From: Acanthaster planci
Taxonomy: Eukaryota; Echinodermata; Asteroidea; Valvatida; Acanthasteridae
DNA: 64,000 nt
Direction of reading: 5' to 3'
NCBI RefSeq assembly: GCF_001949145.1
Contig: NW_019091451.1
Span: 159,806-223,805, forward strand
Shown: positions 52,501 through 64,000 of the stretch, in pieces
How positions within the stretch are numbered: the first letter of the stretch is position 1
How the letters are laid out: every line of letters starts with the position of its first letter
The notes under the pieces: generated by a model
Database searches by the model: none
The model's input: the letters and a program-made list of their open reading frames with translations, nothing else
Told to the model about the DNA's origin: nothing
Made by a program: the position numbers and the translations under genes

Positions 52501-55500
52501 ACAGTCTTTCTATTTACATGTAGGACAGCGTCTGGTGATAGACTTTAAAATACAAGTTTATTGATGTCAGTGCAATATGAAGGATAGGCCTATGTATCAT
52601 CCACACATGGGGAAGAAGTTACAAACTGCACCCCTTTACAGATCCGACAGCCAAAGGTGGAATCTGCTGTATTTAACAATCTTTGGAATTTGCGGATACA
52701 TTTGTCCCTTTAAGGAAATCGGATCTGCTCTCGAACGAGGCCTGTCCCAATGATACGGGCGTTTGAACAGTCAGCTCTGCATAGAGTAAGGAATCAATAC
52801 ACTGTGCAAATAGGAGACTACGACAAAAATATCGTCCAAGAAATAAAATGCGCCGTGTGGATCCATTGCAAGAAGCTGTCATGTATCCAACCGAAAGTTA
52901 TTAACCGTACCAAAACAGAATTGCAAAAATCACATAGTTTGCATTTTTCAAAGGAGTAGAAGTTTCTACTTGCAATTTCAAAGCAATTTTTGTGTTGTGG
53001 ATAACCGTAGTGAAAATGTTATTCATTCCATTTTCCATGGTTGACCAAGTTATACATGCAAGAAGCGTTTTAATTTTGAAGTTATAATGTAAACGTGAAA
53101 CACTGGCTAATTTCACATTAAGTGTCCACCAGCAACATGCAATGTTTAATTACCTATGTTAAATGGACGTACGTACAGCAGTGTGTACCCCTATGGAAAG
53201 AAAAAAACGTTATAGGGAGTCATGATTCCGTCTTAATCTGGGTGTAACTTTCAACTGTTCATTATTCCCATGGAGCATGTACCTGATCCCTTGAATGATT
53301 ATACGGTCGGTTTTTATACGTATCAATCAATCATTAGATTCCGAAGGCGTCACACTTGCTCGTGGCGCCATACTAAAATGCTCTGGCAAACAGGTGAGTA
53401 TTAAAGGGGACGGGGTAGTCCGTGTGAGAGCGTGCTCCCAGCTAAACCTTGGGAAAAGAATAATTCGCAACCCCAGGATGGGTAGCCTGCTTTCCAAGTT
53501 CTAGTCCCTAGTATGTCTTATTATTCATCCATTACGCTGATCGGAATACCCTAGTCATTCCCAGCCAAAATGACCCTCCTTTTGCCAAAGTCTATAGACT
53601 GTGTTCCGGCAACCGGGATCAGATCAGGCTAAATCAACTGGCAACCGGTAACGAAGCCGTCTCTGGGAAGTTTTTACGCAGCCACTTCCCAGTGCCTTCC
53701 ATAGATAAGTCCGAGTCGTTACTTCCAACCGTAGCCATAATGTTTGCACGCAGCCATAAACAGAAACCCATGAATTGCTGCAGTAGTAGAGCAAGCTCGC
53801 ACTCAAGTCCCATAAGATGAGTTCTTACATACGGCCAACTGTACCAATCTGGCATGCCAAGCAAGCACAGACCGTGTCCGAAACGGGCCGCCAGGGTTAC
53901 GGCTACGTTCATTGTCAACGTGTTCCCGTGTATTTTCAGCGAGCGCAGACCTAGATGTAGCTCTACACCACAGACTCAGATGCAGCCGCAGAAAGTTGCT
54001 AGGCACAGAGGATAATGCTTGGCAAAAAGGGGTCAGCAAACAAATTACCGTAAGACGCATACAGTTTTAATTGACTTGTGTTTTGTTGATTAATTTTGTG
54101 GTGACCAGTTGAAATTTACAAGCGATTTTTTTCCAAGTAGCTCTTTGAGTGGACCCTCAAAAGAAGGCGGTTCCCTGGTAACCAGCGATTTTCGTTGTAC
54201 ATCACCTCCACATGGTTTGTATAAAATTATAAGCGCCCACAATTGACGGGCACGAAGCCTTTGGAGTGGCCAATGGGAAAAGAATCCGAAAACTGAAAAT
54301 TACTCTCGAATGAGAAATATCCCAAAAATGCCCCCGAAGCCCTTCAAGTATTTCCCAAACGAGTATTACAATTCATGATCCCATTTCGAGAATGATGACA
54401 ATTTACACTGATTTAAAGTCGTTGATCTTTCACCAAGAAATGAATTAATGTAATTTGGCACCTTGTTATCACAATATCATTCATCATCCATTGCTGTTCT
54501 GGGCCTGTGTGGTCGCCGAGCGAGTGTGGCACAATATGGCTTTCCCAATAACAGACGTCTGAATTTTTCTTCTGGCTATTCGGGTTAATTTGGACAATAA
54601 AAGACGCCAGATTGTTGAGACCCAAAACATATCACGTTCCCGATGGGGTATTCCCGCTATCTCATTATCTGGACCGATTCTAAATGTCGTCCATGCACAT
54701 CGGCCAGTAATCGAGCAATAATACCCTGTACATTTCACGACAAATCTTTAATGTAAGTTATTTTTATTGCAGTACTCGGTCCTTTCGGCGTGCCATGCCT
54801 CACAATCTCGCCATTACGTAGAGGTAGCGTGCTTCTTACAGGTTAAGTGATGTGGTTATGCTGTATATTCTAGCGCGTCATTTTGTACTCACACATGCCT
54901 CTGACCCTTAAGCTCCGTAATTTGATACTTGCGGGATGACTGCCTTTTCAAGACTGTGGGTTAATTAAGGGTGTTCCAGCAAGATAAAATTGAGTGACAA
55001 AAACATACAGAAATATAATGTCTATAATCTCAATTAGTTGAATTTCCCTTAAGTGTACACATAATAACATTTATAGCCCTAGACATTTCAATATTTATTA
55101 AATAACCATGGTTTAATGCTGCCTCTGCTTACGTGCTGTTCAGACAGAATGTTCTGTTTTAGTGGAGGAACAAGGAATAGTGACATGAAGTACAATGTCG
55201 TAAGCATCATATGTTAAAACAATCTGGGAAATACTGTCACTGAGGAAGGCACTCTTGTGATTTGAGTAGAGATTCCGGTATCGCATTTAGAAATGCCTTC
55301 TAAAACTTCAGTAGGAAAATCTTGAAAGAAATCCCGGTGATTTTAGCCAAGAAAATAGTTTAGCCTCGCAACTATGGCCGTCAAGAATTACTGTAACACG
55401 GAGCACCCTTTGATAACGACAGTGTACCAAACATGTCTGCAGTGTGCAGCAGTGTGTACTTTCTTCTCCCTTTTCTTCTGTTGTCCCCCGGTTTTCTTCC

Positions 55501-56330
55501 TTTCTCGAAATACAGAAATGGGTGTATGTTTACACGTTGCATTGGGTGAATTGGCCGGTCTTTGTAAATGTGTAATGTCGTGTTAAATCGTGTAAGCCCA
55601 AATGGTTCACCGTGTTGTTGCATGGCTTGTCAGCATGTTTTGTCAGAAAACATCGAGTTTACATGTCTCATTCAGTCTGCTTTCCGTGCGGCAGCATGCC
55701 GTTTGAATATTATGGATGTGCTCCCCTCAACTAACTCAGAATGGATCGATTGTTTACCTGGGCCATTTCAGTATCGCGTGTGACGAGGACCGAGGAGCAG
55801 GTTGCGCTATGAAATCGTGTGGCTGGCCAACATTTCAGGCCCTGTGGCTTTTGTGAACAATGCAAAGAGGTTGAGTAAGGTTCGCAGCTAGCAGAGAGTA
55901 GCCAGAAATCTCGCCCCTTCGGTACTGCAATCTCGCACAGCGTACGCAAGCGCCTCGGTAATGCAACAGCGGAACTGATTGGTTGTTCCGGCACCACGTC
56001 TGTTACCCAATGGCGACGCATGCGCCTCGCTTGATGCACGGTGTGGAGGATGTGCCTGTGTGGAGTGAGGGCTGTGATGGGAAATGCAAGTGGTGACCAC
56101 AGCGCTATGACACAGTCGTCAGATGGTGCCGATACGGTGGGTTGTGCGTGTGTGTGTGCGCGCTCTGATTCATAACGCCTCTTTGATGTCCCGTGCATTC
56201 AGTCACAGCCTAGATGCCACGGACCACCAAGCACTTTTCCCACCGTGCACCCCCGGAGCAGCACAATGAGAGTATTGGGCGGGTGTCAACTTCAGTCCCA
56301 AGTCACATCGGATATACTCAACAACCTTGG
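49545..56330. other. Intergenic, no supported gene
   Basis: A perfect nine-base hairpin (CTGGGAAGT/ACTTCCCAG) is at 53663-53692. GT-rich text and CpG patches appear from about 55900 towards the receptor promoter. Open frames of 122-155 codons at 51265-51633 (-) and 55731-56198 (-) show no domains. Confidence 0.45.
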
Positions 56331-56422
56331 AAGTTAACGCTTCATTTTTCCCGTGTTTTGAAGGAAGAGGCCGACCGACTTTAACAACAAAAACGGCCGG
56401 ATACATTTCCGTCGGTCGGCGC

Positions 56423-56430
56423 TATAAATA
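56423..56430 (+). promoter_or_regulatory. TATA box of the amine receptor gene
   Basis: TATAAATA in a GC-rich setting, about 32 bases before an initiator-like ACAGTTC (A at 56455) and 132 bases before the ATG. The spacing matches a focused TATA promoter. The start site is predicted only. Confidence 0.6.
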
Positions 56431-56469
56431 CGCGCGAGTAGACGGCATTCGAACAGTTCTTCGTCTCCG

Positions 56470-56475
56470 ATGTGA
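56470..56475 (+). promoter_or_regulatory. Start-stop upstream ORF (ATGTGA)
   Basis: ATG followed immediately by TGA in the predicted leader, 79 bases before the receptor stop-free ATG at 56555. It is the only ATG between the predicted start site and the receptor ATG. Such minimal uORFs are known to stall or delay ribosomes at the start codon; here the context at -3 is C, so it is probably weak. Confidence 0.45.
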
Positions 56476-56554
56476 TTCCACCGAGGAAACCTGATTTTGT
56501 TGACGTGAGGAATTTGGCTACCAGTTGCCCCTCGATCCACGCGCTGAAGAAAGT

Positions 56555-57730
56555 ATGGATAACGTTACTTCGCCGAACCGGTTCAATAACTTGACGAGAG
56601 AGGTTCCAGAACCAGACATTGGTTTGACCATCCTCAAGATCACCCTACTGACTCCGATCATCATCTCCGGCATTATCGGTAATCTTCTTGTCTGCATCTC
56701 TGTCTTTAAGTTCCGTAGTCTCCGCATCGTTGCCAACTACTTCATCGTGTCGCTGGCCATAGCTGACCTGGCCGTCAGCTCGGTAGTCATGCCCCTCGGC
56801 CTGTACCAGGAGGTGGTGGCGGGCCAGTGGTACCTTGGACCAATCATCTGCGACGTCTGGGTGTCCATGGATGTCCTCACCTGTACCTCGTCTATCTGGA
56901 ACCTCTGCGTGATTTCCGTGGATCGCTTCCTGGCCATCACCCGTCCCATCCAGTACGCCATCAAGCGGACACCGATCATGTCCTTGATCACGATCCTCTT
57001 GGCCTGGGGACTGTCCTTTCTCATCTCCATACCTGCCTTAGTGCTGGTGGGTGGGTACGACGCCATGGCCTCGGACGAATGCCAACTCAACGTCAGCCCT
57101 ATATTTCAAGTTGGATCTTCCTGTCTGTCTTTCTACGTTCCGTGCTTCATCCTCCTCATCGTCTACTACAAAATATTCCGCTCTGTGCAGAAACTTGGCC
57201 GAAGGAAACCCGGCAGCGTCAAGTACCGCAAGGGACCAGCCTACAAAAACGGTGTGGGCGCCGGCAAGACGACCCTTGTTACCAAATTCGTCAATGAAAA
57301 GACTGAGAATTTCGCCACACTGTGCGACAAACAGGAGCCGTCTAGCGGCGAGACAGAGAAGCCCAACCAAGACAGGAAATCCCAGGAGGCCAGCTCCGGA
57401 GAGAAGGTGGGCTCGAGGACTAAGCGCATCTCCGTGGCCAGAGAGCGGAAGGCCACTTCGGTCTTGGCCATTGTGGTGACCGTCTTCATATGCTGTTGGC
57501 TGCCGTTCTTCATCACCAACGTGGTGATCGGGCTGTGCCCCAACTGCAACATCACCCACACCACCTTTGCCACCGTAACCTGGCTAGGTTGGGTCAACTC
57601 GGCCGCCAACCCCGTCATCTACACCATTTTCAACCGGGAGTTCCGCACCGCTTTCAGGAGGCTGCTGTTCTGCTGTGCCAGCGACTCGTACATGAGAAGA
57701 CAGTATTTATCCACCCTGACCAATTACTGA
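56555..57730 (+). CDS. D2-like dopamine / biogenic amine receptor, intronless
   Basis: 391-residue class A GPCR at the plasma membrane. N-glycosylation sites lie at Asn3 and Asn12. Seven helices carry GN43 (TM1), LAIAD71 (TM2), Cys99 paired with Cys176, Asp106 in TM3 (the amine anchor), DRF at 123-125, Trp151, Ser188/189/192 with Pro196 in TM5 (catechol contacts), CWLPFF 314-319 and NPVIY 352-356. The TM6-TM7 stretch with CPNCN and TWLGWVNSA, and the short second loop, are closest to D2/D4 receptors. These couple to Gi/o and lower cAMP. Differences are DRF in place of DRY, Trp346 where vertebrate D2 has Tyr, and an 18-residue tail beyond Cys373-Cys374 (likely palmitoylated). The third loop is about 85 residues and basic at its end (KRIS). 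ATG 56555 has A at -3 and G at +4; the frame runs ten codons further upstream without an ATG. An octopamine or alpha-2-like receptor is the alternative. Confidence 0.92.
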   Translation: MDNVTSPNRFNNLTREVPEPDIGLTILKITLLTPIIISGIIGNLLVCISVFKFRSLRIVANYFIVSLAIADLAVSSVVMPLGLYQEVVAGQWYLGPIICDVWVSMDVLTCTSSIWNLCVISVDRFLAITRPIQYAIKRTPIMSLITILLAWGLSFLISIPALVLVGGYDAMASDECQLNVSPIFQVGSSCLSFYVPCFILLIVYYKIFRSVQKLGRRKPGSVKYRKGPAYKNGVGAGKTTLVTKFVNEKTENFATLCDKQEPSSGETEKPNQDRKSQEASSGEKVGSRTKRISVARERKATSVLAIVVTVFICCWLPFFITNVVIGLCPNCNITHTTFATVTWLGWVNSAANPVIYTIFNREFRTAFRRLLFCCASDSYMRRQYLSTLTNY

Positions 57731-58034
57731 TGATCGTCATCTCTTCTTGCCATAAGTAGCATTAGATTGACAGTGTCGTTGTGACTGCTTCCGGAGCTCG
57801 CTTTGTTCGGCCGCCGGTCTACAAATTGAGGGAGCAATTAATGGAGCGGTATGGTTGTGTTTTCCCTTTTTAGACACCGATTGTTTTTTCGAACATATTA
57901 TGATGCATCAGATTCACTAATGGCGACGATCGGACTGTTCGGAAAACTATAAAAGATCTGTGGTATTTTCTCTAGCTGAAATGTTCTTACTAATTAATTC
58001 TATTACATCAGGTGAACAACCTGGACCCTTTTTT

Positions 58035-58040
58035 AATAAA
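58035..58040 (+). terminator. Poly(A) signal of the receptor gene
   Basis: AATAAA about 300 bases after the TGA stop; it is the first canonical signal downstream. Confidence 0.6.
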
Positions 58041-61000
58041 CAACTCATTCTAGAAAAACGTCTCACCGAGCCGATGGCTAGAGGTGATTTCACACATAAA
58101 AGGCTTTGGAAATCTTAACAATGCAATAGTTCGGAAAAAGAACACCTGCCTCCCAGAAAAAAAATCTGTAAATGCGTGGTTTGAGCCGTTATTCTGTCAC
58201 CGTCATGACATCGGTGAGATTTTTATTTGACAGTTTAATATCTAACTCCGTTTTCAATGCAATTTCAAAAAGGTATGCTGCGGTAAGGAGCTGCAGCGTC
58301 ACATGTGTTTACTAAAGATCTAGCGACTTTTATTTTGTAAAGCGCCGAAGTTTGAGTTCAGCTAGTTTTCTGTATACCGCGGGGAAGCCAAACTCGAAAA
58401 CGTTCTAAGGTCAAATTTGATGATGAAGTGGCGTCAATGCCTGGGACTTGTGGCAGTAGTTTTTTGTAGGTTTTCATAAAAAAGGTGGAAGCTTTGATAA
58501 GGATGATAGCATCCCTGTGGTACCTTGCCACTAGAGCTATGTCTGTTGGTATTACGTAGCGCACGTTGGTTGTAATATTTTTCTCATATGAGCAATGTAA
58601 CAATCATGCCTGCCTACAGTACCAATCATTCTAATTAAGTTGCCCAAAGTGTTAGTTGGTTTGGTGAAGAAGCATTTGTGCGAATTTTTATTCATTTGAA
58701 TGATATGACTTTTTGGCCAACCAAAACTCACCTTCGAAAGCCATACATGAAAGGACCAACAGTCTTGGGAATTGCAGTGAATACTGCATGTAATGTCTAC
58801 TGTGCTCTTCGGGTTAAATCGACCGATACATTTTTATTCCACAGTGTCGATTATGCGCAATATGTAATGACACTGCCCAAAGAGAAAAACTGGTCACTCG
58901 TCGACTTACGCCGTGGTCATGGCACCATCATAATATGGAAACAGCGTGGATGATTGGATTCACAGTCATTTCTTAACACCCTATGGTATTATGGCACTTT
59001 ACATAATATTGGAATGGATTTTTTTTCCTGTGGAGAAGCCCAAATCAGCAATTAATCAAATTAAATTCTTGAGAAAAATTGGATTGTTTGTAATTCCAAC
59101 GAACCAGATATTTCAAAACAGATAACTGGCGCAATTTTGTTTTTGTAGGGTGATTTGCGACTAATGGCAATTTCAACTAACCAAATCGTACATAACGAAA
59201 CCCAAAAATTCACACAATGCCCGATTTTCTAGCTTAAAAAAATACGTGCATTTGAGTCAATGGGAACTGCGGCATTTTCTGTTATTCTTGGGGACCAGTC
59301 TTCAGAAATAAATATATCAGAAAAACAATGCTATACTCGAAACATTTGTCCCAGTCTCGGGCAAGGGAATCATGTAATAACGCTTTAAAGGCGGCTTAAC
59401 GTAGCCGTCCATCGACCGAGTCGCGACCACAATGTAAAAATAGATCGTCTTGAAAGTCAGAGCTGCCCGTCACATGGAAATTATAATACGCCACGGATGA
59501 ATGGCTTGCGTTTATCTTTTATAATTGGCACGTATATTGATTTTCACTAAGCATGGTTTTGCTGTTGTTGCGCTGGGCAACCAACAATACATGGCAAGTC
59601 ATTCTTCGGACTAGCTTCGACAGTCAGAATGATTGCAGTTATTAATAATTCGGATCGGTCTTGCTTGCGGGAATCAAGGATGTGGTGGTAAACGAATATA
59701 CCTGTAGATTTCATTTCAAGAGAACGGTATCGATTTTGCCAAAACACAAACTGCTGTGTGTGGCATCCTTCCAACATACAGGAATTCATTACCTAGCTGT
59801 TGAGCTCGAGTCAGTGTAATGAATCCGTTGACGCACTGAATCATGGACTCAATGGCGAGTCCACTAAGCCTTCAAACTCTGGAAAAAGAAAATTTTGAAG
59901 CCAGTGCACCAAATACCTGATTCACGTAACTAAATGTCGTGGGAGTCTTTAGTAGCAATGTTTACGCTGAATTTCCTTGTGTAAACGTTGATTCTGCCGA
60001 CAACCAGATACGGTTAAAGAGTACAAAGATTTCTTGCATTGTACCCCCGTGTACTCTGCCTATCAAAGAAACCGTGTCGGTATTCTGCTGCTTTGCTCGA
60101 ATTAGCCAGTGTAGAGTTGTTAGTCGTGTTATTGAGACACGAAAGATTGTCGTTTTGCACAGCTGGCATGAATAGTCAGAAAATTCTGACATGGCTTACA
60201 TTTGCTACCTCCACCACCCAGGGTCCAGTGTATTTCTAATTTCAGCGCCGTTTAAGGTGTAACCATTTTGCAGCCACGCGTATCGCACAATCGGTTATAT
60301 CAAACAAAATGCGTTGCCTGTGAACGAACTTGCATTAAGCCTTTGTATAGAGAAGAAAGCAGAGGCGGTAATACCGTGTAGAAATAACTATTATTTCAGG
60401 AGCGCCCAAGAGGATTGGCATTCAGAGTGAGGTGATATGTACCTCCTTACTCGTCTGCAGAAAATGGAGGCAAAGACCCTTTGCGGTTACCACGGGTCAT
60501 CAGGGATTTTTATGCCTTAGGAAGCTTACAATTACTGAAGGAGAAAGAAGCACCCTCCCGTCATGACCATCCCCATGGGCCGCCAACTGTGAGCGTGCAT
60601 GCCAAACGTACGTGTTTCTCAGTGGTTTTAATGAGACTGTGTAGGGCGTTTGCCTGGCGTTATTAGTTATGAGCTGGTCAAATTGATCTCATCAAGATAT
60701 CGCTAACTTTGTAGCGCTAAATATAGTATCACTGTGGATATAAGTACCAACTAAGCAGACACCATAGCGGTAGCGAGTATAAATAAAGCTCATGCGCTAT
60801 TTCCCTTTCTGTTACAGAGACGTTTAGTCGTTGACTGTTCAGATGACATTTATAAATGCGAACATTATCAGCTACTGGACGCTGTCGTGGACAATGACAT
60901 CTTCGTTTAAGACTAAGATACTGACACCTGCATGCGTAAAGACGAAGTGTCCTACAAATTGGAACAGCAGATTTTGGTTTTATCACCCATACCAAAACTC

Positions 61001-63800
61001 TGCCGTAGCACGCGTGAAATCGTCACCTGTTCAGAGATAAAGTATGACAGAACCTGTCTGACTGTTTGTTTGTAGACGGACGCTGAATTGACGTGACATT
61101 TACGATACTGTTTTGGAATTGTTTCTTAAGAAATTGTGCAGATACAGTGGGGAGTTTCACCTCGGTCGGAGAAGCCTCATGAAGGTAAATTGATCGATTC
61201 CAAGAAACCCAATCGTCTTGGCCGGGGTACTGACCACGCATTTAATCTCGTACCTTCACCGCTGCCAATTTTGCTGACTCATCCCCAGGCTCTATTTAGA
61301 CCTGTGTTTGTTGTCTTTTTAGAATTTTTCAGTGGCTGTGTTTTATTCCCTCCGTGACTTTCTTCAAAAAGAGAGGGGCATAGTATTATGTCAATACAAG
61401 GTGACTGACGTTTGTAATAATCAACAAATCTTGACACTGCCGAAGCATGAAGTACTACTGATAACAGAACATCTTTGATATGACGCAGGGGCTGCTGTGG
61501 TTAATGATATTCAGTGCCAATCTATGAAGGAAAGACATTACGAACAGTGTAGGCCCGTGTGCTGTTTTGATGCAGAGTAGGCGTGTAGGCAGATCCGCGT
61601 CAACACCTCATGACAGTCTGCTTTTAATGAGGTTTTTGTTTCGTCTATTTGCCAGTCCAACCATGATTTCATTTTCGTCAAAAAGGTCTCCTTGTGGTCT
61701 TGCAATGAGACGTATTTGGTGCACTGGCTGAGTAATATGCCCCATAGGCCTTTACTTAAAGCCCCCCCCCAAAGGTATTGTTTAAAGAGAAATTTGATGT
61801 TACAAATTTGCTTCAAAAAACTGTGTGTTGAAAAATTTCTCACCACGCTGCATAACACGTACCACATCTTTACGAAGCAAGCGCTGCCAGCTACACTGTT
61901 TGCAGCGTATGTGCGCTTGATTTTTGTGCATGGACACATACCTTTCCCTGAGCAAGGTATGGTTTATTCGGGCTATTTCTTAGTACAATGTATCAAGGCA
62001 AAAAAAAAAAGTTTACAGAGGCTGCATGTGATGCAACAGGCACTTTCGTCGTAATTTCAAAGCACAGTGAAAAAACCTTCCATAGGACTGCATGCTTTGT
62101 GCGTGCCAAATCGACGGTGACATTTATTTCTAGCCAACGATTGCACAAAGACTGCTCATGGGTTGCGGGCGTGTTTACTTTACCCTTACGACTGCCGACT
62201 GTGTGTGCCCTACCCATTACGCGCTGACATGTTCCCCTAGTGTCCAATGTAGCATGGTTGCAATAATATTTGACGCAGAGAACAGTTCGCGACAATGAAG
62301 CAACCGAGGCATTTTGATATCTGATGCTACCCAAACGGACGCTATCGTGCGACGCCTGGGGAAATCTCGAGTTTGAACAATGTCGGTACATCGTTAATAT
62401 GTTTGTGTACAGGCAACGTGGAGACAAAATCTTTCAACTTACCATTTTGGAGTGGAATTACACTTTTTGTTACTGTGCAACTTAATGCACCATAAGGCAA
62501 AACTCCAACGTCCAGTAGGCATTGACCAATGCTGCCCCGAAGGCCAAAGACAATCAAGTACAGATAAACAATTAAATTGAAACATTTTATTCAGTATTAA
62601 TTTTTCTGTTATTCTACTCTTATGTATAAATTTCAAGATTTGCTCAGAATTGCTAAAACAAATTGCTTCGAAGATGACTACAGATCATGATAGGAACTGA
62701 CAACACGCGGTTGTCTCTCTGGCAGACTTAAATAAGATTGATTGGAGAAGTACCTTTCAATCTATGTCAATTAGACTGTGACTTCAACGAGACACGATTG
62801 GAACGAAATGGAGACAAAGCAAACATGATTTTTAGTTCACCTCCCTCCTTCAAACTACGTCCGGAGAGCAAACAGAAAATGGCCACGGCCACATTTATTT
62901 CCACGAGTGCTTGATGAACTCCGAACCCGGTGGAATAGAGGGGAATCGTGTGTTCGGAGGATCACTATCACGGGAACTGGATATACTAGAATTAAAAAAG
63001 CCCGCCGCGGAAAAAGAGCTTCAGTCTTCATCAAATTCATCGGGGATGGCACACTAGTTTTAAATCAATTCTCCCTGTTTTTTTTCTGTTCATTTTTCTT
63101 TTGGAATATATATCATTTTTTCATCATAATTGTAGTCTTACTATTCACCTGGTTCTCTTTAAATGTAAATGTTAAAACTTAACAAGCTATTGCTTACCTT
63201 GTCTCATTGTATGACAACACGTGTTCTGGACCCTTTTATAATACTTCAAGTATCAATTATGTCAAATTTCCAGTTTGCAATTAATTTCATATCCTGATAA
63301 TAAGTCCCTTTTTTGTGAAGTAGCATCTGTGCACCTGTTTCTGTATTACTCAGAGGGAACATCTATAACACATCGTCTCAGCCCTGTGTTTTTGAACGTA
63401 CCAGCGTTTGGTTACAATAAATGCATCTCCATTGAAGTGGTTTTTATGCTAATGTTGATCAACCAGTAAAATGTACGGACTAGACCCTGATAGCAGAGAC
63501 ATATTAACTTTGCAAGAACTTTAATTTTGCAACAGGCAGCGTAGAAAGGTGTGTGAATTTTGACATAACGGTGTCATCCTTATCCTGTGTATTGTTTCTA
63601 TATTGTGTATATCAGTTTCGCTGACGAGAAATAAAAATACACTACGTTTTTGTATAAAATGCAAGTTTGAAGTACCTCCTAAATGTCTGATTTATTGGGC
63701 ATTAACAAGCACGGTTATTTTCTTGCGCGTTGGCTGAAAAAGAATAAACAAACCATACCGCATTTGTTTTCTGCACCGTAAAATTAAGGCCTTCGTGGTA
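58041..63800. other. Intergenic, no supported gene
   Basis: 58678-58953 is open for 91 codons and 61692-62054 for 120 codons, with no recognisable domain. A nine-C run lies at 61762-61770. 63060-63180 is strongly T-rich. Confidence 0.45.
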
Positions 63801-63814
63801 ACACTTCACGAAAG

Positions 63815-63889
63815 CGTTGTGATGTTAATAGTCCGAGGCCAAACACGTTGTGATGTTAATAGTCCGAGGCCAAACACGTTGTGATGTTT
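63815..63889. repeat. 31-base tandem repeat, 2.4 copies
   Basis: Units begin at 63815, 63846 and 63877 (cgttgtgatgttaatagtcc followed by gaggccaaaca). The first two are identical, implying a recent duplication. The third breaks off after about 12 bases. Confidence 0.9.
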
Positions 63890-64000
63890 ATATTTCAACA
63901 AAGACCTGTAAAGAAGTTTTGACACAAAGACACTTTGGGGTGTTATTATTAACAAGACACAAATATGCGTTTATCGGACGGTAACACTTCCTGAACACCG

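Noticed and set aside
55731-56198. 155-codon minus-strand open frame upstream of the receptor
   Set aside because: No family resemblance and low-complexity His/Arg-rich composition; it overlaps other open frames.
56525-56554. Upstream extension of the receptor frame beginning with TTG
   Set aside because: There is no ATG in that extension, while ATG 56555 has a strong context.
56827-57297. 156-codon plus-strand frame overlapping the receptor
   Set aside because: Out-of-frame shadow of the GPCR; the GPCR frame contains all conserved motifs.
57038-57559. 173-codon open frame on the minus strand inside the receptor gene
   Set aside because: It lies antisense to a well-supported GPCR with GC-rich codons, which commonly leaves the opposite strand open; no domain is visible.
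1-64000. CRISPR arrays, bacterial operons or prophage
   Set aside because: No regularly spaced repeats, no ribosome-binding-site pattern and no dense coding; the sequence is animal nuclear DNA.

Overview
This looks like a single stretch of nuclear DNA from an animal. It is AT-leaning, almost all non-coding, and littered with decayed transposons, tRNA-derived SINE-like sequences and foldback (MITE-type) elements. Splice sites, AATAAA signals, a TATA promoter and a signal-peptide gene with a GT-AG intron exclude a prokaryote. A D2-type biogenic amine receptor together with Tx1/L1-like LINE remains fits a marine invertebrate. I favour a deuterostome (echinoderm, hemichordate or amphioxus), but this is inference; I cannot name the species from the sequence.

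Only two genes are well supported. (1) 19865-20473 (+): a two-exon gene for a small secreted peptide of 79 residues. It has a clean signal peptide, a 369-base intron with matching phase, then one EGF-like domain with two extra cysteines and a C-terminal Gly-Lys that could direct amidation. A poly(A) signal follows 25 bases after the stop. (2) 56555-57730 (+): an intronless class A receptor of 391 residues with all the hallmarks of a D2-like dopamine (catecholamine) receptor. It has its own TATA box, a start-stop upstream ORF (ATGTGA) in the predicted leader and a poly(A) signal near 58035. It is markedly GC-rich against its surroundings.

Layout. 0-4 kb: dispersed repeats (family A, a T10G10 junction). 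4-9.1 kb: two copies of family B, one carrying a foldback, and a family C foldback. 12.5-13 kb: SINE-like sequence with a strong GC hairpin, then an AT-rich tract. 16.7 kb: 239-base element with CACTG ends. 17.8-23.5 kb: the EGF-peptide gene, with several CTCF-like motifs on both sides and a family D foldback. 26.1 kb: tRNA-derived SINE head. 32.6 kb: another foldback. 34.3 kb: second family C copy. 39.5 kb: a GC-rich open frame that may be an orphan exon. 40.2 kb: repeat with a T13G10 junction. 41.9 kb: third family A copy. 44.9-46.3 kb: broken Tx1/L1-like LINE (C-terminal part of ORF2). 46.4 kb: near-perfect 171-base foldback (family D). 48.9-49.5 kb: unassigned 203-codon open frame. 56.4-58.0 kb: receptor gene. 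63.8 kb: 31-base tandem repeat.

There is no operon-like organisation and no sign that the two genes act together. The least expected items are the compact EGF-like peptide gene, the start-stop uORF of the receptor, and a large excess of 9-10 base poly-G/C runs.
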